From Pseudomonadota bacterium (GTDB taxonomy: Bacteria; Desulfobacterota; Desulfovibrionia; Desulfovibrionales; Desulfovibrionaceae), in the NCBI GenBank assembly GCA_023411815.1, contig JAEYOJ010000059.1, forward strand, positions 1-64,000: 64,000 nucleotides of DNA, in the 5' to 3' direction. The notes under the pieces are model-generated. The model worked only from the letters and a program-made list of their open reading frames with translations. It had not been told where the DNA came from and did no database searches. Positions within the stretch are counted from its first letter, which is position 1; every line of letters begins with the position of its first letter. Of the stretch, positions 38,689 through 47,089 are shown piece after piece. The position numbers were made by a program, and so were the translations under genes.

Positions 38689-39249
38689 ATGTCAGCGATT
38701 CGAGTGATGGTGGTGGCCGTGTGGGCTTTGACGCTGGGCGTGGTGTCGACCGCTGGATCAGCCGATACCGGGGGCTTCATTTTGGGCCCCGGGGATCTCA
38801 TCGAGATCTCCGTCTGGGAAGAGCCGAGCCTGACGCGAGTCGTGCGGGTGCGGCCAGATGGGCAGTTGTCCTTTCCCCTGGCCGGCGAGGTGCAGGCCAG
38901 CGGCAGGACCATGGCCCAGGTCCAGGCCGAGCTGGAAAAACTCATCCGCCAGTTCGTCCCCGAGGCGCCCGTCACCGTCATGCTCGCGGAGCTTGCGAGC
39001 AAGAAGGTCTACGTCATCGGCAGCGTGCGCACCCCAGGAGTCATCCCCCTGTACGAGCCCATCCGGGTTCTCCAGGCGCTGTCCCGGGCCGGAGGCCTGG
39101 ACCCCTTCGCCAGCAACAGCATCCTCATACTCAGGGAGACCGACCAGGGTCAGGTCGTCCTCAACTTCGACTATGGCGCGGTCTCCAAGGGCAAGCGCCT
39201 GGAGCAGAACATACTTCTCCAGTCGAACGACACCATCGTCGTACCCTGA
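38689..39249 (+). CDS. epsE: XrtA-locus polysaccharide export protein (Wza-type, EpsE)
   Basis: This 186-residue secreted protein has a signal peptide (about residues 1-25, cleaved at GSADT), a Poly_export domain (LGPGDLIEISVWEEPSLTRVVRV) and a SLBB domain (KKVYVIGSVRTPGVIPLYEPIRVLQALSRAGG). It lacks the long C-terminal part of Wza and no lipobox is evident, as in the short PEP-CTERM-associated export proteins. It would form the periplasmic or outer-membrane conduit for the polymer. Only a weak GGGG ribosome binding site is seen. The next gene starts 15 bases after its stop. Confidence 0.9.
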   Translation: MSAIRVMVVAVWALTLGVVSTAGSADTGGFILGPGDLIEISVWEEPSLTRVVRVRPDGQLSFPLAGEVQASGRTMAQVQAELEKLIRQFVPEAPVTVMLAELASKKVYVIGSVRTPGVIPLYEPIRVLQALSRAGGLDPFASNSILILRETDQGQVVLNFDYGAVSKGKRLEQNILLQSNDTIVVP

Positions 39250-39264
39250 TCCGGCCGGACCGCA

Positions 39265-40431
39265 GTGACAGCGAGGCTTCCTTTGTCGCGAATGGCCGTT
39301 CTGCTCGTGCTGCCGTGCATCCTGCTCGCGGCTTTTCCGGGCAAGGCGCTCGGGGCTTGGGCCTGGGAGGCCGTTCCGGCGGTCGTCAACGAGGTCGCCT
39401 ACGACGACAACATCCTGTTCGAAGGCGAGTCGGGCCTGGAGTACCGGCTGTCGCCCTCGATAACATTCGCGGGCCAGGGCAGGCGCTCGGGAGCCAATCT
39501 GTCCGCGGCGCTGTCCATATATCGTTACGTTACTGATGACGGGGTGCGCTCGGACTTCAACCGGACGAACCAGTTTTACGCAGCCGACGTCTCGCACCAG
39601 GCCACTCGGCGGCTCGGCCTCGGCGCCTTCGCATCGCTGAGCGTAACGGACAGCACCACATTGGCGTTGGAAGAGACCGGAATCCCGGCCGACGAGAGCA
39701 GGGCCCACGCCTGGGCCGTCGGCTCCCGCGCCAATTGGAGCCTCGACCCCTTGAGCACCGTAAGCCTCAGCTACGGGCTCGACGGCTACATTTACGAGAG
39801 CGGAGCCTTTTCGGACAGCCTGCGGCATACGGCCTCGCTCGGGCTTAGCCGGCAGCTGAATCCCAGCACGAGCGGATCGGTCACTGCCACGTATCAGAAC
39901 TATCGGTTCGATAATGGCGGCGACGACAGGGACACGAGCCACACGGGATCACTGAACCTCGGGGTCGGCCACGCGTTCAGCCCCAGGCTGCAGGGCCAGG
40001 CCAGCCTTGGCGGCGGAGTGGTGTATTCCGAGCGGAGCCAGGACTCGACATACAATGCGGTGGGCTCGGCGGGTCTGTCCTATGCCTGGTCCAAGGGCGG
40101 GGTGAGCCTGGCCCTGAGCCGGTCCTATGAACGATCCGTGCTCGAAGAGGTTCTGCTGGTGGATGCCGTATCCCTGGGGGTGAATCACAGTCCCCTCATG
40201 GACCTGACCCTCTCGGCGGGAACGACCTATCGGCGGTCGCAGGGCACCGGCGCGGACGACGGCAAGGTGGCCGACTACTTTTCCGTCTACGAAAGCATAC
40301 GTTACGCCTTGTCGCGGCACTGGTCGCTTTCCCTCTCGCACACCTACTCCCACGTGGAGTCGTTCGAGGATGAGCCGGACAGCAACCGTATCGTCCTGTC
40401 GCTCTCCTGGGCGCAGCACTTCCCCCTGTAG
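39265..40431 (+). CDS. XrtA-locus outer-membrane beta-barrel protein
   Basis: This 388-residue protein has a signal peptide (VLLVLPCILLAAFPGKALGA) and then alternating polar/aromatic beta strands to the C-terminus (for example GSVTATYQNYRF, HWSLSLSHTYSHVE, SNRIVLSLSWAQHF). VVNEVAYDDNILFE near the mature N-terminus matches the PEP-CTERM-system outer-membrane family. It is probably the exit pore that works with EpsE, replacing the outer-membrane part of Wza. The start is a GTG at 39265 or the ATG at 39292; neither has a strong ribosome binding site. Confidence 0.85.
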   Translation: MTARLPLSRMAVLLVLPCILLAAFPGKALGAWAWEAVPAVVNEVAYDDNILFEGESGLEYRLSPSITFAGQGRRSGANLSAALSIYRYVTDDGVRSDFNRTNQFYAADVSHQATRRLGLGAFASLSVTDSTTLALEETGIPADESRAHAWAVGSRANWSLDPLSTVSLSYGLDGYIYESGAFSDSLRHTASLGLSRQLNPSTSGSVTATYQNYRFDNGGDDRDTSHTGSLNLGVGHAFSPRLQGQASLGGGVVYSERSQDSTYNAVGSAGLSYAWSKGGVSLALSRSYERSVLEEVLLVDAVSLGVNHSPLMDLTLSAGTTYRRSQGTGADDGKVADYFSVYESIRYALSRHWSLSLSHTYSHVESFEDEPDSNRIVLSLSWAQHFPL

Positions 40432-40470
40432 CGCGCGGCGCAAGCGTGCGATCTCCGGGCCGAGGTCTGC

Positions 40471-41517
40471 CTACCGGCGGGCCGCCTCGGCGTAGTCCTG
40501 CCTGATGAACTCCAGGATCTCCTTGGCTTGGTCGCTGTAGAGCTGCGGCGCGGAGAAGTCGGGCGCGGCGGCTGTCTTCTGCATGAGCAGCACGTCCTGC
40601 CCTGTCCAGAGGGGGCGCAGTCCTGCCAGGAAATAGCCGCGGTTTCGGGCCGCCTCCACGGCCGCGGGAAGCCCAGGGCTCGTCAGGGGCAGGAGCAGAT
40701 GCATGGCGTAGCGGCCCGCATGGCCGGCCTCGAAGCGCCCCAGGGCGCTGGCGAAGTCCGCGCCCGCCGCATGCACCAGCATCCTGGCCAGCGAGGCCTC
40801 GGCGTACTCGCTCACCTCCCAGCGGGTTTCACCGTCAGGCGAGCCGCCGGAGGCGAAGTCGCGCGCGAGGCCGCCTGAGGCATAGAGGCTGCGCAGGAAC
40901 GTTGCGTAAGCCTCGGGCAGGTGCAGCGTCTGCGGGACATCCTGGTAGATCTTGAACTCGTTGAGCAGCGAGTTGCGGCCATTAGCGCCCATCTCCACGC
41001 CGGGCCGGGCCGGAATGCTCTCCAATTCCAGGGCATAGACCTGGAAACCGTAACGGCAGCCGAATTTCTGCGTGACGAGATGGTCGCTGACGGTCTGGCC
41101 GAAGACCGCGCGCAGGCCCAGGCGTTGCGCCAGCTCCATCGTCACCTTGGTCAGCTCCAGGGATAGCCTGCCGCCTCTGTAATCGGGCAGGAGCATGATC
41201 GAGCCGAGTTCCATGAGCCCCTCGCCCGGCGGAGCCTTGAACAGCGCGGTCAGCCCCACGACATCCCCGGCAGCGGTCCTGCCCACTACCTGGTACAGGT
41301 CCGGCCCCTGGTTGGCTTCGAGAATCCTTTCCGGGTCGTATACGTAATCAAGGGGGAATTTGTCCCCGTAAATGGCGTAATAGAGCCGGGCCACGCCCTC
41401 GGCATCCTCGGGCCGGAAGTCGCCGACCTTGGCCTTCTGGTTGGGTGCGATGTCCCTAGTGTTCTCCGTCAGCCAAGCCAGGCATTCCTGCCTCGTGCGC
41501 TGCCGCTTGCCGCTCAT
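40471..41517 (-). CDS. GNAT-family acetyltransferase-like protein
   Basis: This 348-residue cytoplasmic protein has a GNAT domain at about 30-175, with GDVVGLTALFKAP, the acetyl-CoA site strand ELGSIMLLPDYRGGRLSLEL (degenerate R/Q-x-x-G-x-G/A) and ALRAVFGQTVSDH. The C-terminal half contains a second, poorly conserved alpha/beta region. GNAT domains of this subtype occur fused to anti-sigma-like ATPases, and a fusion of that sort lies at 47090. The ATG at 41517 follows AGGAGG. It converges with the outer-membrane gene. The substrate is unknown. Confidence 0.7.
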   Translation of the reverse strand: MSGKRQRTRQECLAWLTENTRDIAPNQKAKVGDFRPEDAEGVARLYYAIYGDKFPLDYVYDPERILEANQGPDLYQVVGRTAAGDVVGLTALFKAPPGEGLMELGSIMLLPDYRGGRLSLELTKVTMELAQRLGLRAVFGQTVSDHLVTQKFGCRYGFQVYALELESIPARPGVEMGANGRNSLLNEFKIYQDVPQTLHLPEAYATFLRSLYASGGLARDFASGGSPDGETRWEVSEYAEASLARMLVHAAGADFASALGRFEAGHAGRYAMHLLLPLTSPGLPAAVEAARNRGYFLAGLRPLWTGQDVLLMQKTAAAPDFSAPQLYSDQAKEILEFIRQDYAEAARR

Positions 41518-41904
41518 TGCAACCTCCTGAGAAATACCGCCGATGTATTGGACCGACCGATCATTAGTATGTTGGCGAACCATATTCCTTGGGTGCGCTT
41601 ATCGTGACAGGTAATTACATTGCCTTCGGGCCAATGCGCAAGCATGGCATGTCGCCAGGCGTGATGAGGCCATGCATGCGTGACGCTCGGTAAGCATTGC
41701 TAAGCCGCAAGGCCTTGAAGTTCAGCGTCGCGTCCGGCTCTATATACGGGCCCCCGCCAATAATCGGTGTGGACGGCCTCGATTGGCATGGCTTGGTTTA
41801 ACTGCCTCGAAATGGTAAGTGGACCATCACGCCAGCGACGACTCATCCTGCTATGGCTTCCCGACACCGGTTCCGAGGAAGCCCGTCGCACGCAAGGAGC
41901 GCAT
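41518..41904. other. 387-base divergent intergenic region
   Basis: It lies between the GNAT and MFS genes. I see no gene, RNA or clear hairpin; promoters for both flanking genes are expected here but none is clear enough to place. Confidence 0.5.
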
Positions 41905-43113
41905 GTGAACGCATCGCCCGGTCAGCCCGGCAGACTGCTCAGCTTCGAGTTCGTGGCCCTGAGCGCGATATCCTTCCTGGCCTTCTGCAACCTGGCCATC
42001 TTCTACGGATTCAACGCCTACCTGGAAAGGCAGGGCATCGATCCGGCCTGGCGCGGCGCGCTGCTGGCCCTGGAGCCGGTGGCGGCCTTCGTGCTGCGGC
42101 CCGTCGTCAGCCCGCTGCTCAATCTGGGCAACGGCGTGCGGGCCATGGGCCTCGGATTGGCCACGGTCATGGCCGCCCTGGCCGGGTATTCGCTTGCGGA
42201 CGGCTTGGCGGCGCTGGCCCTGGTGCGCGTCCTGCACGGCGTGGGCTTCGTCCTGCTCGTGTCGGCGGCAGTTTCCGTGCTCGTGCACTATGTACCCAAG
42301 GAGCGCAGCGGCCAGGGCTTCGGGGTATTCTCCATCATGACCCTGCTGCCCTATGCGCTCATGCCGCCGTTCGTGGAGAGCCTCCTGCCTGGCGCGGGCG
42401 ACGAGGCAGGCGTCTATCTGCTCGCCGCGCCCCTGCTCCTGCCGGCCTTCCTGCTGCTCTTTCCTCTGGGCCGCCGAGTGCGGGCTCTCGCCGCCGCGCT
42501 CCCGACGCGCGCCATGGCCAGGCCGAACCTTGACGATATCCGGTCCGACCTGCGCGCGCCCGGTGTGGCCAGGCTGCTGCTGGCCAACCTACTCGTCTTC
42601 ACGGCCACCACAGTGGTCTTCTTCCACATGAAGGACCACCTGGCGGGCCTGGGCTCGGCCAATCCCGGACTTTTCTTCAGCATATCCACGGCGGCGACCA
42701 TTCTGGTCCGCGTGGCCAGCGGGCCGTTCCTGGATCGCGTGAACAGGGCGGCCATGCTCGCCGCGTTTCTGCCCGTGCTGGGTTCGTGCCTGTACCTGTT
42801 CGGCGCGGCGAGCGGGCCCGCTTGGGTCATGGTCCTGGCCGGCCTTTACGGCGTCTGCCTGGGCTTCATCATGCCCCAGCTCAACGCGGCCATGTTCGTC
42901 ATCTCGCCGCCGCACCTGCGAGGCCTGAACACGAATCTCATGCTGTTCACCATGGATGGCGGCTACTGGCTCGGACCGCTTCTGGCGGGGTTCCTGTCGG
43001 CGGGAGGGCTGGGCTATGCCGGAGTCTTCGGCCTGCTCGGGATGCTGCCCCTGGCCGCCGGGGGCGTGGCCCTGAGCATGGTGAGGCTGACCCGCAGGGC
43101 GCAGCCGGCCTGA
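41905..43113 (+). CDS. MFS transporter
   Basis: This 402-residue inner-membrane carrier has twelve predicted helices. The loop 2-3-like segment is degenerate (RPVVSPLLNLGNGVRAMG), while ALVRVLHGVGFVLLVSAAVSV and GFIMPQLNAAMFVISPPHLRGLNTNLM fit the major facilitator fold, close to the sugar/drug exporter group. The start is the GTG at 41905 with AAGGAG five bases upstream; an upstream ATG at 41767 has none. The substrate cannot be predicted. It converges with the molybdenum hydroxylase operon, with 13 bases between the stops. Confidence 0.85.
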   Translation: MNASPGQPGRLLSFEFVALSAISFLAFCNLAIFYGFNAYLERQGIDPAWRGALLALEPVAAFVLRPVVSPLLNLGNGVRAMGLGLATVMAALAGYSLADGLAALALVRVLHGVGFVLLVSAAVSVLVHYVPKERSGQGFGVFSIMTLLPYALMPPFVESLLPGAGDEAGVYLLAAPLLLPAFLLLFPLGRRVRALAAALPTRAMARPNLDDIRSDLRAPGVARLLLANLLVFTATTVVFFHMKDHLAGLGSANPGLFFSISTAATILVRVASGPFLDRVNRAAMLAAFLPVLGSCLYLFGAASGPAWVMVLAGLYGVCLGFIMPQLNAAMFVISPPHLRGLNTNLMLFTMDGGYWLGPLLAGFLSAGGLGYAGVFGLLGMLPLAAGGVALSMVRLTRRAQPA

Positions 43114-43126
43114 TTCCCCGGTCTGA

Positions 43127-43963
43127 TTACAGGGTGGCTAGGCGCAGGAGCAGGTTGCCGGAAACTTCCCGGCGGTAGTCTGCCGTGGCGCGGATGTCGT
43201 CGATGGGCGAGACTGCCGAACGGACCAGCCCGGCGGCCTGACGCAGGGCGGTGAGCGAAAGCCGTCGTCCCGCCAGGACTTCTTCGGCTTTGCTGGGCCG
43301 CACCACGGTGGGGCCGACGCTGCCCAGGGCCAGACGGGCCTCTTCCACTGTCCCGCGCCGGCTCAGGCGCACCAGCGCGGCCAGGCTGACCACGGCGATG
43401 GCCTGGGCATTGCGCTGGCCGACCTTCTCGAAATGTTGGACCTGAAACTCCGTTGCCGACGGCACGCGCACTTCCATGAGGATTTCGCCGGGCCGCAGGT
43501 CGGTCTTGCCCGGTCCGCGGATGAAGTCCGCGATGGGCAGCACGCGTTCGGATTCCCGCGAGCGCAGCACGACCTCGGCCTTGAGGATGTGCAGCGAAGG
43601 CAGACTGTCGCCGGCGGGCGAGGCTGTGCAGATGTTGCCGCCGATAGTGCCCATGTTGCGCACCTGCGGCGAGCCGACGCGACGCATGGCCAGGGCCAGC
43701 ACCGGCGCGTGTCCGGCCACGAGCGGCGAGGCGCAACACGCGGCGTGCGTGGCCCCCGCGCCGATGCGCAGCAGACCGTCGGTTGCACGGATCTCGCGCA
43801 GCTCCGGGATGCGCTCCAGGCAGACCAGCGGATCGCCATGGGCGACGCCTGCGCGCCTGCGCACGAGCAGGTCCGTGCCTCCGGCGAATACGGCGCATCC
43901 CGGCTCGTCGCCCAGCATGGCCCACAGTTCGCCAAGGTTCGTCGGCGAAAGCACGCGGCTCAT
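43127..43963 (-). CDS. molybdenum hydroxylase, FAD-binding subunit (XdhB/CoxM type)
   Basis: This 278-residue subunit carries electrons from the Fe-S clusters to FAD. The FAD pocket motifs AGGTDLLV (about 27-34) and GTIGGNICTASPAGDS (about 106) are present, and the C-terminal CO_deh_flav_C domain with RLALGSVGPTVVR is complete. Its ATG overlaps the stop of the 2Fe-2S subunit gene in ATGA, and GGAGG lies upstream. It is third and last in the operon. Substrate specificity is set by the large subunit. Confidence 0.9.
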   Translation of the reverse strand: MSRVLSPTNLGELWAMLGDEPGCAVFAGGTDLLVRRRAGVAHGDPLVCLERIPELREIRATDGLLRIGAGATHAACCASPLVAGHAPVLALAMRRVGSPQVRNMGTIGGNICTASPAGDSLPSLHILKAEVVLRSRESERVLPIADFIRGPGKTDLRPGEILMEVRVPSATEFQVQHFEKVGQRNAQAIAVVSLAALVRLSRRGTVEEARLALGSVGPTVVRPSKAEEVLAGRRLSLTALRQAAGLVRSAVSPIDDIRATADYRREVSGNLLLRLATL

Positions 43964-44463
43964 CGTCCGTCCTCCGCTTTGGCCGTCCGGGGGGTTGGCA
44001 CGGCGCGCATGGCCTGGGCCGCCGATTCGACGGCGTCGATGATCTTCTGATAGCCGGTGCAGCGGCACAGGTTGCCTGACAGGCCTTCGCGGATGGCCTG
44101 GCGATCCGGCGACGGATTGTCGGCCAGGAGTCCTGCCGCTGTCACGGCCATGCCCGGCGTGCAGAAGCCGCACTGCACCGCGCCGTGCTCGGCCAGGGCT
44201 GTCTGTATGGGATGGGGCGCCTCGGCCGTGCCCAGGCCTTCCACGGTGGTGACGTTCCGGCCCTGGAGCTGGGCCGCGAGCATGAGGCAGGACAGGCGCG
44301 TCACGCCGTCCACGAGGATGGAGCAGGCTCCGCACTCGCCGCCTCCGCAGCCTTCCTTGGTCCCTATCAGCCCCAGGTCCTCGCGCAGCAAGTCGAGGGC
44401 CCTGCGGTCGGCCGGGGCGTCGATCTCCACGGGGTTTCCGTTGAGCACGAAACGGATGGTCAT
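43960..44463 (-). CDS. molybdenum hydroxylase, [2Fe-2S] subunit
   Basis: This 167-residue subunit has a plant-ferredoxin-like cluster (EGCGGGECGACSIL, with a further cysteine in RLSCLM) and an all-alpha second cluster domain (QCGFCTPGM and NLCRCTGYQ). All eight ligand cysteines are present. Length and order are those of the small subunit of xanthine/aldehyde/CO dehydrogenase enzymes. GGAGAA precedes the ATG, which overlaps the large-subunit stop by four bases. Confidence 0.93.
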   Translation of the reverse strand: MTIRFVLNGNPVEIDAPADRRALDLLREDLGLIGTKEGCGGGECGACSILVDGVTRLSCLMLAAQLQGRNVTTVEGLGTAEAPHPIQTALAEHGAVQCGFCTPGMAVTAAGLLADNPSPDRQAIREGLSGNLCRCTGYQKIIDAVESAAQAMRAVPTPRTAKAEDGR

Positions 44464-46787
44464 GGTTTTCTCCGCGCGCGGCCTGCGCGCCCCGTGCGTC
44501 CGGCGCTTAGGGCAGTCAGAACGCTCTCGGCTGTCAGGGGCGCCTTGCGGACATGCGCGCCGCAGGCGTCCTGCACGGCCCCGGCCACGGCCGGCAGCGG
44601 TCCGTTGAAGCCGACCTCGCCCACGCCTTTCATGCCGAAGGGGCCGCTGGGCTCCACGATCTCGACCGGCTGGCAACGCATGTCCGGTACGTCCAGGGTG
44701 GTGGGTATGATGTAGGTGGCCAGGTTGTTGGCCAGCACGCGACCGTCCTCGATGTGCATGTCCTCGCACAGGGCATAGCCGAGGCCTTGAACCACCGCGC
44801 CCTGGACCTGCTGCTCGAAGGTCTGCGGGTTGAGCACTCGGCCGGCCTCGGTCACGGCGATGTAGTCCGCGACCTCCACCCTGCCCGTGAGCTGGTCAAT
44901 TTCCACGAAGGCCGCGTGGGCCGCGTGGGAGAAGAGCAGGTGGGGGTAGCCCAGCTTGAAGGCCTTCGCGGAATCGAGGGTGTCCTGGGCCACGGGCATG
45001 AAGGCCTCGCCGACGGCGAAGCGGTCGATATCGGGCAACAGGGCGGCGAGCCGCGCAATGGGCAGGTCCCGGCCCGTGGGCAGATGCCGTATCAGGCTGG
45101 GCAGCAGGGCGAAGCCCTCGGGCTGCTCCACGAAGAGCACCAGGGCGGCGCGGGCCAGCAGCTTGAGCCGCAGGTCCTCGCAGGCTTTGGCCAGGGCCTT
45201 GCCGAAAGTGTAGGTGGTCCGGCCGGCCGAGGCCGACCCGGACGGGTGCGACAGGGCAGTATCGGGCTGCAGAACCTCGATGGTCGAGGCGTCCTGGCAG
45301 AGAATCTCGCCGGCGATCTGGGCGTAGGCCGTGGCGTTGCCCTGGCCCATGTCGGCCACGCCGCTGTAGACGCGGAAGCGGCCCTGGGGAGTCAGTTCGA
45401 CCTTGGCGATGGCCGTGTCGGGCAGGCCCCGGCCGTAGCCGATGGCGTTGTGTACCGCCGCCATGCCTGCCCCGCGCAGCTTGAAGCGCGGCGCGGCGCG
45501 TTTCCATTCCTCGCGTTCACGCCAGCGAGGATGGCGCGAAAGCTCGTCGATGCAGCTCTCGATGCCGGTGGAGGCCGTGAGCGTCACGCCGCAGGCATTG
45601 CGGTCGCCCCGGCGCAGAGCGTTCTTGCGGCGCAACTCCAGCGGGTCCATGGACAGCTTCAGGGTCAAGGCGTCCATGATGCGCTCGATGCCGAAGGTGG
45701 CCTGCGCCACGCCGAAGCCGCGCATGGCCCCGGCCACCGGGTTGTTCGTGTAGACGGCCAGGCCTTCGACGAGCACGTTGGGGATGCGGTACGGGCCGCC
45801 GGCGTGCTCCATGCCGAGCGCCAGGACTTCGCCGCCCAGGTGGGCGTAAGCCCCGGTATCGTAGAGCAGGCGACAGTGCAGGGCGCGCAGCGTTCCGTCA
45901 TGGTCCGCGCCGAGGCTGAAGCGCATGCGCACGGCGTGCCGCGTGTAGCCGGCCAGGAAGCTCTCCTCACGATCCCAGCACATCTTGACGGGCCGCCCGC
46001 CGGCATGAAGCGCGGCCAGGCCCAGCAAACACTGCACCGTGGAGCCGTCCTTGCCGCCGAAACCGCCGCCCAGGTAGGGTGCGACGACGTGAATGCGCAG
46101 CGGGTCGAGACCCAGGGCATGCGCGACCTCGAAACGGTCGCGGAAAGGTGCCTGGGTGGATACGGTCATGTGCAGCACGCCGTCGCCGTCCAGCCAGGCG
46201 ACGCCGTTCTCCGTCTCCAGGAAGGCGTGGCGCTGGGCCGGGACCTCGTATTCTCCGCGCACAACCAAAGGACAATCACGCAGGGCGGTCTTGCCCCGGC
46301 CCTTTTCGATGACGGCGCGCACGAGCACATTGCCTTCGGCATGCTCCTCGTGCACGCGGGGGGCAGCTGGCCGCAATGCTTCCTCGGGATCGAACAAGCC
46401 GGGCAGCGGCTCGATCTCCACGCGGACGAGGTCCAGGGCACGAGCCAGGGCTTCCCGGCTCTCGGCCAGCACCAGGGCCACGGGGTCGCCGCAGTGGCGG
46501 ACCTTGGACCCGGCCAGCACGGGCTGGTCCTTGTGCACGACGCCCTGCCGGTTGGTGCCGGTCACGTCCTTGCGCGTGAGCACGCGCACGACGCCTTCCG
46601 CGCGCTCGGCCTCATCGGTGCGCACGGCGAGGATGCGGCCGTGCGGGACGCCCGCGCGCTTGACGCCCGCCCACAGCAGCCCCTGGGGATAGTTGTCCAC
46701 GCTGTAGCGTTCGGCTCCCATTGCCTTGGACAATCCGTCTATGCGCATGGCGGGGCGGCCGATCTCAAGCGGACTAGGACGTGACAC
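44460..46787 (-). CDS. molybdenum hydroxylase, molybdopterin-binding large subunit
   Basis: This 775-residue catalytic subunit of the xanthine dehydrogenase/aldehyde oxidoreductase family is expected to hydroxylate an N-heterocycle or aldehyde. Visible motifs are TQAPFRDR, the molybdenum-site GGGFGGK, GAMRGFGVAQ and the C-terminal GMKGVGEVGFNG with the catalytic glutamate. The start is a GTG at 46787 with GAGGA seven bases upstream. The gene is first in a three-gene operon with four-base overlaps. The separate subunits differ from the single-chain Mop of Desulfovibrio gigas. The residues that separate purine from aldehyde substrates could not be assigned by eye. Confidence 0.92.
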   Translation of the reverse strand: MSRPSPLEIGRPAMRIDGLSKAMGAERYSVDNYPQGLLWAGVKRAGVPHGRILAVRTDEAERAEGVVRVLTRKDVTGTNRQGVVHKDQPVLAGSKVRHCGDPVALVLAESREALARALDLVRVEIEPLPGLFDPEEALRPAAPRVHEEHAEGNVLVRAVIEKGRGKTALRDCPLVVRGEYEVPAQRHAFLETENGVAWLDGDGVLHMTVSTQAPFRDRFEVAHALGLDPLRIHVVAPYLGGGFGGKDGSTVQCLLGLAALHAGGRPVKMCWDREESFLAGYTRHAVRMRFSLGADHDGTLRALHCRLLYDTGAYAHLGGEVLALGMEHAGGPYRIPNVLVEGLAVYTNNPVAGAMRGFGVAQATFGIERIMDALTLKLSMDPLELRRKNALRRGDRNACGVTLTASTGIESCIDELSRHPRWREREEWKRAAPRFKLRGAGMAAVHNAIGYGRGLPDTAIAKVELTPQGRFRVYSGVADMGQGNATAYAQIAGEILCQDASTIEVLQPDTALSHPSGSASAGRTTYTFGKALAKACEDLRLKLLARAALVLFVEQPEGFALLPSLIRHLPTGRDLPIARLAALLPDIDRFAVGEAFMPVAQDTLDSAKAFKLGYPHLLFSHAAHAAFVEIDQLTGRVEVADYIAVTEAGRVLNPQTFEQQVQGAVVQGLGYALCEDMHIEDGRVLANNLATYIIPTTLDVPDMRCQPVEIVEPSGPFGMKGVGEVGFNGPLPAVAGAVQDACGAHVRKAPLTAESVLTALSAGRTGRAGRARRKP

Positions 46788-47089
46788 GCTGCTTCCTCGC
46801 TCCGGGCTGGATGCGTTGCCAAGTGTTCCGATTCCATTTGAACAAAAACGCGCCGAATGTATCGAGTGCCTTCGGCCTACCATGGCCCACCTGGAACGGC
46901 AAGAATGGCTTCGATCCGTGGAGGGCTGCGTGATCGACGGAATGGTGCGACATACCGGCCGCTGCATGGACGATACATGTCCAAGTCCGTGGCCTGCGAG
47001 GGGTGATGCGGGCCGGGCTTGCATGTATCCACTGGATTGACCTATAATTCGGCATCGCCCCTCATTACATTTTGGCAACAGAGGCACCC
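46788..47089. other. 302-base divergent intergenic region
   Basis: It lies between the molybdenum hydroxylase operon and the gene at 47090. Apart from the promoter-like pair at 47019-47048, nothing is seen. Confidence 0.5.
47019..47048 (+). promoter_or_regulatory. sigma-70-like promoter for the gene at 47090
   Basis: TTGCAT and a perfect TATAAT are 18 bases apart. Transcription would start near 47055, giving a leader of about 35 bases before the TTG start codon. The -35 box is weak. Confidence 0.5.
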
